Notes: generated by a model from the sequence alone, not told the origin. Numbered from the stretch's first letter, positions 24,872 to 34,369 are shown. The stretch: 64,000 nucleotides of DNA from Prevotella melaninogenica (GCF_018128065.1 NZ_CP072359.1:434001-498000), one strand, 5' to 3'. Made by a program: numbers and translations.

Positions 24872-26695
24872 TCAGTCTATCTTTCCGTCATGTATCTTCT
24901 TGTGACAACTCCTGCACACGGCAATCGTCTTGCGTTTGCGGGCAATCATGTGTCGTTCCCAGCTTTCCTTACCCTGCAAGTTCTTTAGCTTTCTTACATG
25001 GTGCATAACAAGGTCGTCTGTCGCTCCACATAATTCACACTCACGGGCTTTCAGCCTTTCAACAAGGCTTGTCCGCCCCGCAGTATAGATTGTCCGTGGC
25101 ATGATGTCACATTCCGATTTATAGGTGGGCTTCTTTCGTTTGAAGCCACCATCGTAAAAGTATCTTTCCTTTACACCTGTTTTAGTCATGTGCGTTACGA
25201 TAAACCTACCGTTCTTACGATATTTCTTGTTTACCCCACGTGTGCGGCACTTATATTTGCCTGCAAACGTTTTGTACATGCTGTATTCCATGATGTACTT
25301 GAAATTATTCAAGGCATGGGCGCAGTTGTTGGCCATGGAGTAATAATTATAGAAACCCACGATTTCCCGATTATAACTATCAAGGATTTCAAGGTCGTCA
25401 TTGAATATCAGTCCCGATTTACATTTCGGTTTCCATATTTCCTTTCCGTTACGGTTTGTCAGTTCCAAGACTCCCCAATCGAAAAGTTTCTTACGGACAG
25501 TTTCCGTACTGATATTCAAGCAGACCCTTTTACCATAGGTTCTTCTTAATGCTCCTCTTTTATCCCGTTTTTGGTCGTTGGATTTTCTTATAGTAATTTC
25601 ATATCCGAGAAACTTGGCAGCTCTTTCCGTGTGGGTGACAAGTGTCTTTTCATCAGACAGTTCCAATGCCAGTCTGGCAGCAAGGAAGTTTTTAATATCT
25701 TCCTTTATCAGTTGCGCATCTTGCTTGCTTCCGATAATTCCCACGAGAAAATCATCTGCATATCTTGCATATTTCATTCTCCTGTAATCAGTATCCATTT
25801 CTTCACCGTTGGGATATTTAGCCCGTCCTTGTTCTATTGCTTTCAGTTCAAGGATTAGCTTTGCCCTTTGCCTTTCGTCTTTTACGGATTTCAATCTTCG
25901 CACAATACGTTTTCTTGCATTGCCAAAGTCCATACTTTCTCTACTGAATTTTCGTTTCTTCCCTTTGTCGAATTTGGCTATGTATTCCTTTATATACTTA
26001 TCCAGTTTGTCAAGGTATATATTAGCCAATATCGGGCTGATGATACCCCCTTGCGGTGTGCCACTGTAAGTATTGTGGAATTGCCATTCTTCAATATATC
26101 CAGCTTTCAAAAACTTGCGTATCAATCGGATGAATCGTTCATCCGCAATACGCTCCATGAGAATATTGATCAACACATCATGGTTTATATTATCGAAGAA
26201 GCCTTTTATGTCTCCCTCTACAAACCACTTTGCACCGCTAAACTCCTTTTGGATATGAGTTAATGCAGTATGGCAGCTTCGATTGGGACGGAAACCATGC
26301 GAGGTGTATTCAAAATTTCCCTCATATATGGCTTCCAATACCATTCTTACCACTTCTTGTATCAGCTTGTCATTGAAAGTCGGTACGCCAAGAGGTCTTC
26401 TCTTACCGTTTTTCTTCGGTATGTACACCCTCTTTGACGGTTGGGGCTGGTACGTCTCATCTTTTAACGTATCAATCAACTTTTCAATTCGTTTCAGGCT
26501 CATGTTGTCAATAGTCTGACCGTCCGAACCTTTAGTCATGTTACCCTCTTTGGCATATATGCGCTGATAGGCAACATAAAACATTTCCTCATTGAACAAA
26601 ATTCTGTAAAGACGTTCGAACTTATAGCTTGCATCCTTACTGTGTTCTGATAGACTGTTTAATACTCTTTCTGGACTTCTCATAATGTCTCTCAC
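24872..26695 (-). CDS. ltrA: Group II intron reverse transcriptase/maturase with HNH endonuclease
   Basis: A 607-residue protein of full length. The reverse transcriptase blocks run from about residue 85 to 370: RPLGVPTFNDKLIQEVVR, HGFRPNRSCHTAL, EGDIKGFFDNI, TPQGGIISP and the active-site RYADD (YADD at 312-315). A maturase X domain follows, and the last 60 residues form an HNH endonuclease with two CxxC pairs (CELCGA, CRSCHKKIH) and the HH pair of VMHHVRK. It assists splicing of its own intron and cuts and copies into new target sites. All catalytic motifs are intact. Confidence 0.95.
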   Translation of the reverse strand: MRDIMRSPERVLNSLSEHSKDASYKFERLYRILFNEEMFYVAYQRIYAKEGNMTKGSDGQTIDNMSLKRIEKLIDTLKDETYQPQPSKRVYIPKKNGKRRPLGVPTFNDKLIQEVVRMVLEAIYEGNFEYTSHGFRPNRSCHTALTHIQKEFSGAKWFVEGDIKGFFDNINHDVLINILMERIADERFIRLIRKFLKAGYIEEWQFHNTYSGTPQGGIISPILANIYLDKLDKYIKEYIAKFDKGKKRKFSRESMDFGNARKRIVRRLKSVKDERQRAKLILELKAIEQGRAKYPNGEEMDTDYRRMKYARYADDFLVGIIGSKQDAQLIKEDIKNFLAARLALELSDEKTLVTHTERAAKFLGYEITIRKSNDQKRDKRGALRRTYGKRVCLNISTETVRKKLFDWGVLELTNRNGKEIWKPKCKSGLIFNDDLEILDSYNREIVGFYNYYSMANNCAHALNNFKYIMEYSMYKTFAGKYKCRTRGVNKKYRKNGRFIVTHMTKTGVKERYFYDGGFKRKKPTYKSECDIMPRTIYTAGRTSLVERLKARECELCGATDDLVMHHVRKLKNLQGKESWERHMIARKRKTIAVCRSCHKKIHDGKID

Positions 26696-27255
26696 ATTTT
26701 CCGTTAATTGTATTAATAATTAGCTGCTTCCCTTCGCCATGTACAAGGCGTTACCTTGCTCGGACTACTATGGAAGCTCCGTTACCACTCCGAATTTTCA
26801 TAGGTCGAACCTAATAGCCTTTCGGCACTTCGGGATAGGTAATCCCCGTTTATTACATCGTAACTGTTGGCATGATAGATTGTCGGATACGACTTCCGTC
26901 CTTTACTAGCTTACTGCGGTTGTGTCGTGATAAGTTCTTGCTACGTTCATACCTTTACACTGAAGTAGTATCACGATATGGCGATTGATAGTTACCTTAC
27001 GCCATAGCCTCAAGGGGGACCACTCGGACTATCGTTCAATCAATTCGGACTTTATCCTCATATCTATCTTTTCATCTCGCCATTCAGTCGCAGTTTGGTA
27101 ACTAACTGACTTATGACTTTTCCGACATGCTACACTCCCTGCTCGGTTAAGTTTTCCCGAAACAGATAAGTCGGCTGATGATAGGTTATTTTCAAAGAAC
27201 ACTTTCCTAATCTCTTGCCAAAGAGATATTTACGATGCAACCTTTACGGGCGCAC

Positions 27256-29332
27256 AGAGATACTTGATGTAGTCTGCCATGTTTGCCGAAGCTATGGCTT
27301 TCCATGCTTCCTCTATGAGTATCATCTTGCGGATACCCTTTAATCGGCGCATCTTGTTGATGAAGGCTTCCATGATGATAATCGTTACCACAGGAAAGAG
27401 ATCTTTATTGTCCTTTACTTGGTCAATTTCAAAGACAATAAAGCGTTTACTTAGCAGGTCGATGTTCTTGTCCGAGTTCAGCAGGAAATCATATCGACCA
27501 CCACGATAGTATTGCTTCAATGTCGTCAAGAGGTTGTTGATATTGAAGTCCGAGAGCGTTACCTTGATGTCACGCTTTTCCATATCCTTTCGGTACACGT
27601 CCCGCAGATACTCATAGAAGGTATTAAAACAGGGTATAACGCTATGGTCAGCACATATAAGCTCGATATAGGAGTTTACGGCAGAACCAAGTTCGCCTGC
27701 CTCGGTCTTTGTGATATGCTCATCGGCACTCTTCCAAAGTGTAAGCAGCAGCGTACAGATACTCTCCCTTTTCTCTACATCGAAGAAGTAATCGTCCGTA
27801 TAAAAAGGGTTGAAAGATATAGGACTTTCATTGGTATAGGTGAAATATACGCCGTCCTCGCCCTTGGTCTTGCGGTGGATAAGTTCACACAAGCCTTGAT
27901 ATGAGTTACCCGTATCAACCAAGAGGACATGTGCCCCTTGCTCGTAATACTGGCGTACCATGTGGTTGGTAAAGAAAGACTTACCACTTCCCGAAGGACC
28001 CAAGATAAACTTGTTACGGTTGGTGATGACTCCCTTTTTCATCGGTAAGTCCGATATGTCCAGATGAACAGGTTTTCCTGAAAGGCGGTCTGCCATCTTG
28101 ATACCGAAGGGAGAGAGCGAGTCCTTATAGTTCGTCTCTGCCGTAAAGAAACAGAGGGCAGGCTCGATGAAAGTATAGAATGACTCTTCTGCGGGAAAGT
28201 CTGCCGCATTGCCGGGAATGCCTGCCCAGTAGAGCGTTGCAGCATCAATGGTGTTGTGGCGAGGATGGCATTCCATAAGAGCAAGTGCAGAGCCCACGTC
28301 ATTCTTGATCTGGCGAAGTTCTTCCTTGTCGCTACTCCATGCCAGCACGTTGAAGTGGGCACGGATAGATGTCAGCCCCTGTGAGTGAGCAATATTGAGA
28401 TACTCCTGTATCCACTCCTCGTTGATTTGGTTGCTACGGCTGTAGCGTGCCAGCGAGTGCATATTCCTTGCCTGCTTCTCGAAGCGTTCCAAGTTGGCAT
28501 CGCTGTCTTCGATGAAGAGATACTGGTTATAGATATGGTTGCACGGCAGCATCAAGCCCACAGGCGAGGCAAAGGACAGGCGGCAGTCGCTCCTGTCGGT
28601 GGACAGTCGCTCGTATCGGCTGTCCGTGCTGACCGTTGTCGGTAGGTCGTCCGTGTCGGAAAGCGTATGCAGGCACAGGCGGTTGTCGCCCACACGCACA
28701 AGGTCTGCGCCCAAGCGAATGTCCTCCAAAGAAGCGTGTCCTTCTTCCGAGAGGGAGAAATAACGGTCCAAGAGACCGCCTTTTTCCTTTGTACCTATCA
28801 ATTCCTCTTCTGTCATGCGAACAATCCTTATTTGCTCGGTATCGTTGATGATACGCTCAAATTGGTCTACTGCTTCCATGAACTTCATCACTTCATCCTT
28901 GTTGGTAATTTCCTTGGGCAATAGGTGTCCACGGCAGAGCGAAGAGAAGTTGCTCTGCTGTGCCATACGCTGCTTGTTCGTCTTGGTAAGGAAAAGATAG
29001 ACTGAGTGGTGGAGATACGGACGTTCGTTAAAATGCCGTTCAGAGGAACGGGCAAGGAAACTCAGTCCGCTATCAGAGAGCTTTCCTTGATAGTCCTCCT
29101 TAATGAACCAGTCCTGCTTGTGTACGATGCTGTAATTGGGTAGCACCTTGATTGCCTTATGCCAGGCAGAGTGCATTGCTTCGTATTCTGTAGAGGTAAC
29201 GGTGAAGAGTTCGGGTAGTTCCACACGGAAAGCCACCGTGATGTCTGCATCCTTGCTCACCATACAGCCTTGCTCAATGGAGAGCAGCGGAAACTTCGAC
29301 TCCAAGGTGGTTATCTTGCTTTTATTTCTCAT
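27256..29332 (-). CDS. traG: traG, 5' exon (VirB4-like conjugation ATPase)
   Basis: The 2077-base exon encodes 692 complete codons plus one base. It holds the TraG N-terminal domain, Walker A GPSGSGKS (residues 445-452) and the Walker B region MILIEEAWKA near residue 673. The exon breaks 13 codons after that, in YIKYL. Without splicing the protein would end after eight foreign residues in the intron and lack the C-terminal part of the ATPase. TraG powers assembly and substrate movement in the mating apparatus. Its start overlaps the end of traF by four bases. Confidence 0.92.
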
Positions 29333-29664
29333 TTTTTCGCTTTCTTTGGTTGAAGGTTACGGATGAGGTGGCAGACCGTTCGGCGGTTCACAAGGTAGCG
29401 TGGGTGCATACGCACTGCTCCTTTCTTCATTAGCCCATATTGCCCGTACTTTCTATTCATGGCGAACGTTTGCCATACCACAAGGCTGGCACCCACTACG
29501 CCTATGATAAGACAGGTAACTTGGCTGACTCCACAGAGATAGAGAATGACCACGAGAATGAAGACTGCCAGCAGACCTCCTGCAAAGAGGAAGAGATACT
29601 GTGCCTTCAAGCCCTTGAACTCTACCGTCCGGCCTACACCCTTGTTGATTTCAAATGCTGCCAT
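29329..29664 (-). CDS. traF: Conjugative transfer protein TraF (DUF4133, VirB3-like)
   Basis: A 111-residue protein with two hydrophobic segments (residues about 22-43 and 45-68) and a basic C-terminus; motifs FEINKGVGRTVEFKGLKAQYL and KYGQYGLMKKGA are typical of DUF4133. In these elements TraF is the VirB3 equivalent in the inner membrane. It overlaps traG and follows traE by four bases. Confidence 0.9.
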   Translation of the reverse strand: MAAFEINKGVGRTVEFKGLKAQYLFLFAGGLLAVFILVVILYLCGVSQVTCLIIGVVGASLVVWQTFAMNRKYGQYGLMKKGAVRMHPRYLVNRRTVCHLIRNLQPKKAKK

Positions 29665-29668
29665 CGTC

Positions 29669-29971
29669 TTACAGGAAGAAGCTTCTCAGGATAGTGGCAG
29701 CCACGATGAGGAAAATACACGCACCGAACCAAGAGGCTGCGGTCTTGCTCGTATCGGGGTCACCACTTGAGAACTTATTATAGACTTTTATTCCTCCAAT
29801 CAGACCTACTACGGCTCCGATAGCATAGATAAGCTTTGTACCAGGATCAAAATAGCTTGTTACCATCTTTGTGGCTTCATTGATACCTGCCATGCCGTTG
29901 CCTTGTGCGTATGCTCCTACGGCAGTGGTAGCCATTAGGAGAAGCATTGTGATTTTCTTTTTGTTGTTCAT
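29669..29971 (-). CDS. traE: Conjugative transfer protein TraE (DUF4134, VirB2-like)
   Basis: A 100-residue hydrophobic protein: signal peptide ending AYAQ, then two membrane helices (GTKLIYAIGAVVGLIGGIKVYNKF; SWFGACIFLIVAATILRS). This is the DUF4134 pattern of small pilin-like VirB2 equivalents. It is the first gene after a conserved hairpin and may be produced in higher amount than its neighbours. Confidence 0.9.
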   Translation of the reverse strand: MNNKKKITMLLLMATTAVGAYAQGNGMAGINEATKMVTSYFDPGTKLIYAIGAVVGLIGGIKVYNKFSSGDPDTSKTAASWFGACIFLIVAATILRSFFL

Positions 29972-30026
29972 TGTTCTTTTTATTTTAAGTTGTTAAATGA
30001 ATTGTTTTCTTTTGGGTAGAGATGGT

Positions 30027-30092
30027 AAGGGGTGGCTCGGTTTTATCGTATGACTGATATTGGTTGATTGTTTTACTTTTGAGCCACCCCTT
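30027..30092 (-). promoter_or_regulatory. Inverted repeat between traD and traE
   Basis: Twelve-base perfect arms (30027-30038 and 30081-30092, AAGGGGTGGCTC with its complement) flank a 42-base loop in the only sizeable gap of the tra operon (30-125 bases before traE). It may be an RNA stem that sets the level of the downstream pilin gene or an attenuator. Confidence 0.45.
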
Positions 30093-30125
30093 GATCACTT
30101 TACAATATGAATAAAAACATTAGTC

Positions 30126-30941
30126 TTACAGATAGTATGAAAGTGGACGCTCGTCATCTTCCAAAACATCGCTGTCTCTGCTCTCTACGTTTGAGTTCGT
30201 TTCAAAGTCTGAAGAAGAGTTTATATTATTTTCCTCTAATTCCGCTTCTTCCGCCTTGCGAATGGCAGCAAGCAGTTTTTGATGGTCTTTCTCCTGCTTA
30301 AGTGTTGCCTCCTTAATATAGTCCATTAGCTGTGTGCCCCGTATGCTTTGCAGCGTATCCTGCACTTCGGTTTCGTTTTCCTCATCAAGCGTGTCGTCAT
30401 TCTTGTGCCAGCCGTTTATACGGGACAAGTCCCTTGTAAGAATAGCGGACGGTGAGACTTCTGGTAAAGAATCGTCTGCAATTTGCAGTTCCTCACGGAT
30501 GATAGTGTCTTCGTCAGATTCGTCCATTGTGTAGTCAATCTGTATCTCATTTTCTTCATCCGGTTCTTTCTCACTTTCTTTTCCTTCGGACACAGCTGAG
30601 TTTTTCCCTGCAAAGGTATTTGGATTATCAGCTGATTTTTCTTTTGATGAAGTATCGGGAACATCAGGGATTTTTTGAGAATTTGTCGTAATCTCTTTTG
30701 AAATTTCGTCATAGCGTTCCCTATATGACTTACTTTTACCGACAAGTATTTGCCGTGCCTGCTCAAGCTGGTCTTGCGTAACAGAAGAAGTACTCTGCTT
30801 TTGTTTCTGCTTGTTTTTCTTTTTACTTTCTTCTTCCACTTTTTGGCGCACAGTATGTAACTGCTGCCAAAGAAAGAGTATTCCTACAAGCAACCATATC
30901 ACAGTCAAAAGCAGGAGAATATTGAATAGTATTGTTTGCAT
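30126..30941 (-). CDS. traD: Conjugative transfer protein TraD-like
   Basis: A 271-residue protein with one N-terminal membrane helix (residues about 5-25), a basic, coiled-coil stretch and a long, very acidic, low-complexity region (DEENEIQIDYTMDESDED and similar), then a helical C-terminus (IRGTQLMDYIKEATLKQEKDHQKLL..AAIRKAEEAELEE). The position between the DUF3408 gene and traE matches traD (or traC/D) of CTnDOT-like operons. Function within conjugation is not known. The acidic middle probably is unstructured. Confidence 0.72.
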   Translation of the reverse strand: MQTILFNILLLLTVIWLLVGILFLWQQLHTVRQKVEEESKKKNKQKQKQSTSSVTQDQLEQARQILVGKSKSYRERYDEISKEITTNSQKIPDVPDTSSKEKSADNPNTFAGKNSAVSEGKESEKEPDEENEIQIDYTMDESDEDTIIREELQIADDSLPEVSPSAILTRDLSRINGWHKNDDTLDEENETEVQDTLQSIRGTQLMDYIKEATLKQEKDHQKLLAAIRKAEEAELEENNINSSSDFETNSNVESRDSDVLEDDERPLSYYL

Positions 30942-30974
30942 AATGGTGATGTTTGTTTGTCAATTATTCTATGT

Positions 30975-31481
30975 TCAAAAGTCTATTGCCACCTTGCGTC
31001 GATGTTTTGCTGTAGCATTATTGAGTAGTTCCTTATGCTCCTTGAGGTGTTCACGAAGAATATTATCAATATAGCAAGCCATCGATACCCGCTCTCCCAA
31101 GTCCTGTAAGACGTTTCTTAGCACTTGGAGTGTATCAGCACTCATTGTAAAATTGGTTCGCTCTCGAAGGCGGATTGACTGTAAATAACGTGTTCGGTAG
31201 TCCTCTAAAGAAGTACGAGGTGTTTCCGCACTTCTATCATCTCCTCTCTCGTGGCTTTTACACAAGGTCTTCTCCTGCTTATCCTCCGAAGTAGGCATAA
31301 GCTCCTTTACCAAATGTTGTTTTTCCTTTTGGTTGCCACCGACCTCTGTTTTCATATCCTCTTCCTCATCAGGAGGGTCAAAAGCCACCGTTTCCTTGGG
31401 TGGTGTCTTCATTACCCCGTCTTCTGCCATTTCCTTGAGCTTGGCTTCCAGTTTTTGTCGCTGTTCCTGTATCCTTGCCAT
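30975..31481 (-). CDS. traB: DUF3408 conjugation protein (TraB-like)
   Basis: A 168-residue protein with a variable, charged first half and a conserved C-terminal domain (FTMSADTLQVLRNVLQDLGERVSMACYIDNILREHLKEHKELL). This is the DUF3408 fold, thought to be ribbon-helix-helix-like. It lies between the ParA-like traA gene (9-base gap) and traD. A DNA-binding partner of the ParA-like ATPase, or an operon regulator, is the likely role by analogy with ParA/ParB pairs. Confidence 0.82.
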   Translation of the reverse strand: MARIQEQRQKLEAKLKEMAEDGVMKTPPKETVAFDPPDEEEDMKTEVGGNQKEKQHLVKELMPTSEDKQEKTLCKSHERGDDRSAETPRTSLEDYRTRYLQSIRLRERTNFTMSADTLQVLRNVLQDLGERVSMACYIDNILREHLKEHKELLNNATAKHRRKVAIDF

Positions 31482-31490
31482 AGTGCTGTC

Positions 31491-32270
31491 TTATTTAAGT
31501 TGAATATGGGTAAGCAATTCCTCTGTCAGCTCATCAATGCCGGTCCCGATTCGTAAAGACTTATTGGGAGGCAGGTAAGTGGAACGGAATACTCCACGGA
31601 ATCCGTATTGCTCCAGTTCATGGCTGAAGCGATGAGTTGCATAGACATACTGGTCAAGTAGCGTGTAATCTTCGTTCTTGATATACCTACTATAGTATTC
31701 TATGAGCGTGTTCTTAACTCTTCGGTCAACCTTATTCCATAGGAGAATGACTTCCTTGATACGGACACTTGACATGGATACACCCAAGTCGTTTACCGCC
31801 TTGATATAGGTAAGGCAGGCAACCATTGACTGAACGTCAGGCTCTAAAGGTGAAAGAATATAGTCCATCTCCAGCGATAGCTGCAAAAGGTCACTTGTAC
31901 CAGCATGACCAGGAAAGTCGAAGATGACCAAATCAAACTTCTCAGACGGATGTTTACGGATATACTCGTTAGCTTTTTCTATTGCCTCCTTAGGGTCTGC
32001 CTTGAGTATGCGATAGGCTGTACGCTTCAAAGAGGAGAAATGTTGCTTCATCTGCTTGGAAAGCAGTGGATCACCTTCTATGCAAGCCTTTTCCCTTTCA
32101 CGGAGTTTATAGAATGAGTCCTGAGACAAGTCACAATCTACCACAAAAAGATGGATATTTCTTTCGTAGTAAAGAATACTGCTGATAATCTCAGCCAAGG
32201 TGCTTTTGCCAACACCTCCCTTTTGAGAGGAGAAGCCCAGAAATATGGGCGATGTTTGTATCTGTTCCAT
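31491..32270 (-). CDS. traA: ParA-family ATPase TraA
   Basis: A 259-residue ParA/MinD-type ATPase with the deviant Walker A KGGVGKST (residues 17-24), the switch region FVVDCDLSQDS and a later FDLVIFDFPG. It is the first gene of the minus-strand tra operon, transcribed away from the oriT region. On Bacteroidetes ICEs this gene heads the tra operon and is presumed to help position or stabilise the element or its transfer complex. Confidence 0.9.
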   Translation of the reverse strand: MEQIQTSPIFLGFSSQKGGVGKSTLAEIISSILYYERNIHLFVVDCDLSQDSFYKLREREKACIEGDPLLSKQMKQHFSSLKRTAYRILKADPKEAIEKANEYIRKHPSEKFDLVIFDFPGHAGTSDLLQLSLEMDYILSPLEPDVQSMVACLTYIKAVNDLGVSMSSVRIKEVILLWNKVDRRVKNTLIEYYSRYIKNEDYTLLDQYVYATHRFSHELEQYGFRGVFRSTYLPPNKSLRIGTGIDELTEELLTHIQLK

Positions 32271-32329
32271 ACTATAGATATTTTTATCGTTTGAACTATA
32301 ATTTGAATGGTAGTTCGTTAGAGTAATCT

Positions 32330-32545
32330 TCAGAGCGAATTATTAATTCTTCTATCTGTCGAAATACCGAAGTATCTATCGTTTTATTTGTCGATTTGTC
32401 GACATCTCGATAGTTCTATCTGACGATATATTGAACGATTGAAATAGAGATCGTCATATCGTTATTTAAATAGTTCTATCGAACGATATCACGTTCGTTT
32501 TATCTGCAAAATAAAAGCTTTTTCGATAGATATTTCTATGCGATA
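32330..32545. repeat. Control region with repeated TATCG/CGATA motifs
   Basis: In about 200 AT-rich bases upstream of traA the pentamer TATCG or its complement CGATA occurs at least eight times, in both directions (for instance CGATAGTTCTATC, ATCGAACGATAT, CGATAGATATTTC). The spacing is irregular. The array lies in the traA-side half of the divergent tra/mob intergenic region. Likely uses are binding of a regulator or of the ParA/DUF3408 pair. Confidence 0.45.
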
Positions 32546-32612
32546 GAAGTACAAGGAAATGAAAGGAAAAAGAGTGAATATCATTGATAATGAGATATTT
32601 GAAAATCTACCG

Positions 32613-32620
32613 TAACTTTG
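32613..32620 (+). promoter_or_regulatory. -7 box of the mob operon promoter
   Basis: TAACTTTG matches TAnnTTTG about 190 bases before mobA; a transcript from here would run through the putative oriT. Confidence 0.45.
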
Positions 32621-32703
32621 CAGGCAGATAGAATATATGAAGCTATACTCTTCGAAGCAGACACCCTTACAGGTGGATACTTCAATCGTATCAACTCTTG
32701 ATA

Positions 32704-32766
32704 TTGGCAAGGTGTGTCTTTGTAACACAAACCGACGTTTGTACCACAAAGACCCTTGCCCCGAAG
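32704..32766. other. oriT: Predicted origin of transfer (oriT)
   Basis: Three nested inverted repeats are centred at about 32736: GGCAAGG with CCTTGCC, GTCTTTGT with ACAAAGAC and ACAAAC with GTTTGT around CGAC. The site lies between divergent tra and mob operons and 50 bases before mobA, the place where CTnDOT-type elements keep oriT. The nick position cannot be read. Confidence 0.5.
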
Positions 32767-32812
32767 GGGAGATGAATTACTCCAAAGTCGTAATTAAGAA
32801 AACAGAAAGGAT

Positions 32813-33232
32813 ATGAATAAGGACAAGGAACATGGTTCAGAACGAAAACAAGTAGAAAAGCCACGTTGGGACAACTGGCATGTACGGTTGCCTAACCCCA
32901 AAGACCAGCAGAGAGCGATTGATTTGTTTCAGCGTTCAGGGGCCGAGACCAAGTCGGATTTCGTGCGTGGTCGTATTCTTGGAGAGAGTTTCAAGGTGAT
33001 AACGGTGGATAAATCCGCCGTGGAATATTACCGAAAACTCTCTGACCTGACGGCACAAATCCATAAGATTGGCGTGCTGTATAACCAAGTCGTGCGTGCT
33101 ATCAACAGTTATCACAGCGTGAAGACTGCACAGATTATGCTTGAGAAGTTGGAGAAACTGTCTGCTCAAATCATCACTTTGCAGGAGCAGGCAATCAATC
33201 TAACCATTGATTATAGAAAGAAGAAGTATTGA
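32813..33232 (+). CDS. mobA: Relaxosome accessory protein MobA
   Basis: A 139-residue basic protein with a ribbon-helix-helix-like N-terminus (WHVRLPNPKDQQRAIDLFQRSGAETKSDFVRGRIL) and a helical tail typical of MobC-type relaxosome accessory proteins, which Bacteroidetes ICE literature calls MobA. It would bind oriT next to the predicted site and help the MobB relaxase. It was probably followed directly by mobB before an IS inserted behind its stop codon. Confidence 0.88.
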   Translation: MNKDKEHGSERKQVEKPRWDNWHVRLPNPKDQQRAIDLFQRSGAETKSDFVRGRILGESFKVITVDKSAVEYYRKLSDLTAQIHKIGVLYNQVVRAINSYHSVKTAQIMLEKLEKLSAQIITLQEQAINLTIDYRKKKY

Positions 33233-33242
33233 GAATTTAGTA

Positions 33243-34369
33243 ACCTGAACTCGGGATAAGTATCATATCACTCTTCTGTTTGGTTTAGTACAACGGCTCT
33301 TTAGACTCAATCTTTTGATTGGGTCTAAAGATAATAATAAAACAGATTACTTTAGAATAATGTAAGCTGTCCCGAATGTTGCTCTATAGCAAAATCTATG
33401 TTCACTGCTGGCTTCTTCTCAAAGAAGCAGTAGGCTGCAATAGCAGAGAGAACATTCATTGCGAAATTAAATATGCTTCTATGCCTTGAATGCACTAATT
33501 GAGCTACATTCTTTAGCTCATCATTGATAGTCTCTATTACAGATCTTTTCCTTAGAAGAAGTCTATCATAAAGTGGCATTAGTTTGTTTTTCATGTTACT
33601 CCTAATGCCAGTAACTAAATTTATTCCATCATTGAACAATCGCTCAAATAATCCTTGAGAAATGTACCCTTTGTCTGCAAACAATTTACCAAACACATTG
33701 TCTGTCAATCTGTTAAATACATTTTCGTCTCGGTCATCAACATTTGCTTTAGTGAGCATAAAGTTTAGAATCTCACCTCTTTCATTACAGATAAGATGTA
33801 GTTTGAATCCAAAATACCATCCCATTGTACTCTTACCCCTTGTTGCATAATTTCTAAAAACCTTATTGCGACAAATACGTTTATTATGGCAAACTGGAAT
33901 ACAAGTTGAGTCAATAAAACTAATACCAGTACACCTCCCAAAACAACATATCTGCAGGAACATCATCATCTCTACAGAGACTCTTGCCTCTAATTCAAGA
34001 AAACGATTATAAGACAATTGATTTGGAAATAAATCTGCTAAATGCTCTTTTACGAAAAAGGTATAATAGTGACGAAAATTACGATAGGAATTAAAGTGGA
34101 AGCAAATTAATATCGTTATGATTTCAGACTTACTCATACGCCACCTGCGATGGCGATGACATCCTTTATTCCTTTCTGAGAGACCTATTTTATCAGTTTC
34201 TAACTCAAATTCTTTGCAAAAGTCATCTGCAATACAGAAAATTTCAGTAATTTTGTCCTTGGTAATCATCGTTATGTTTATTGTAAATAATTGATTTTCA
34301 ACTATAAAGTTACAAAAATATAATGAGATTACCAACTTTTTACAGACATTTCTTATCCCGAGTTCAGGT
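33243..34369 (-). mobile_element. IS982-family insertion sequence between mobA and mobB
   Basis: An 1127-bp element with perfect 18-base terminal repeats (ACCTGAACTCGGGATAAG at the left, its complement at the right) and a flanking 5-base duplication TAGTA (33238-33242 and 34370-34374). Removing it and one TAGTA leaves mobA and mobB 14-20 bases apart, so the insertion split an operon. The transposase gene is intact and the flanks are clean, which suggests a recent event. Confidence 0.9.
33352..34269 (-). CDS. IS982-family transposase
   Basis: The start chosen is ATG 34269 (MITKDKITEIFCIADDFC), the usual N-terminus of the family; an upstream ATG would add 22 residues lying partly in the terminal region. 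The roughly 305-residue enzyme carries the DDE blocks FIDSTCIPVC, FADKGYIS and ETINDELKN with the acidic triad. It is closely similar in layout to the second IS982 transposase of this window at 46744-47649 but clearly diverged in sequence, so the two are different elements. Confidence 0.93.
   Translation of the reverse strand: MITKDKITEIFCIADDFCKEFELETDKIGLSERNKGCHRHRRWRMSKSEIITILICFHFNSYRNFRHYYTFFVKEHLADLFPNQLSYNRFLELEARVSVEMMMFLQICCFGRCTGISFIDSTCIPVCHNKRICRNKVFRNYATRGKSTMGWYFGFKLHLICNERGEILNFMLTKANVDDRDENVFNRLTDNVFGKLFADKGYISQGLFERLFNDGINLVTGIRSNMKNKLMPLYDRLLLRKRSVIETINDELKNVAQLVHSRHRSIFNFAMNVLSAIAAYCFFEKKPAVNIDFAIEQHSGQLTLF

Larger units (their letters stand above)
24767..27255 (-). mobile_element. 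Group II intron inserted in traG
   Basis: The element is 2489 bases. On the minus strand it starts GTGCG and ends in AC, the hallmarks of group II intron ends; a typical 34-base domain V lies 61 bases before the 3' end and a complete maturase gene sits in domain IV. It is in the sense orientation relative to traG. Cutting at these ends restores the traG frame with codon TAT at the joint. Bases 26696-27255 hold no gene and must form RNA domains I to III and part of IV. The intact maturase and domain V suggest it can still splice and move. Confidence 0.9.

Noticed and set aside
32330-32545. CRISPR array
   Set aside because: The pentamers are short and irregularly spaced, without constant repeats or spacers, and no cas genes are near. 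No CRISPR array was seen elsewhere in the window either.
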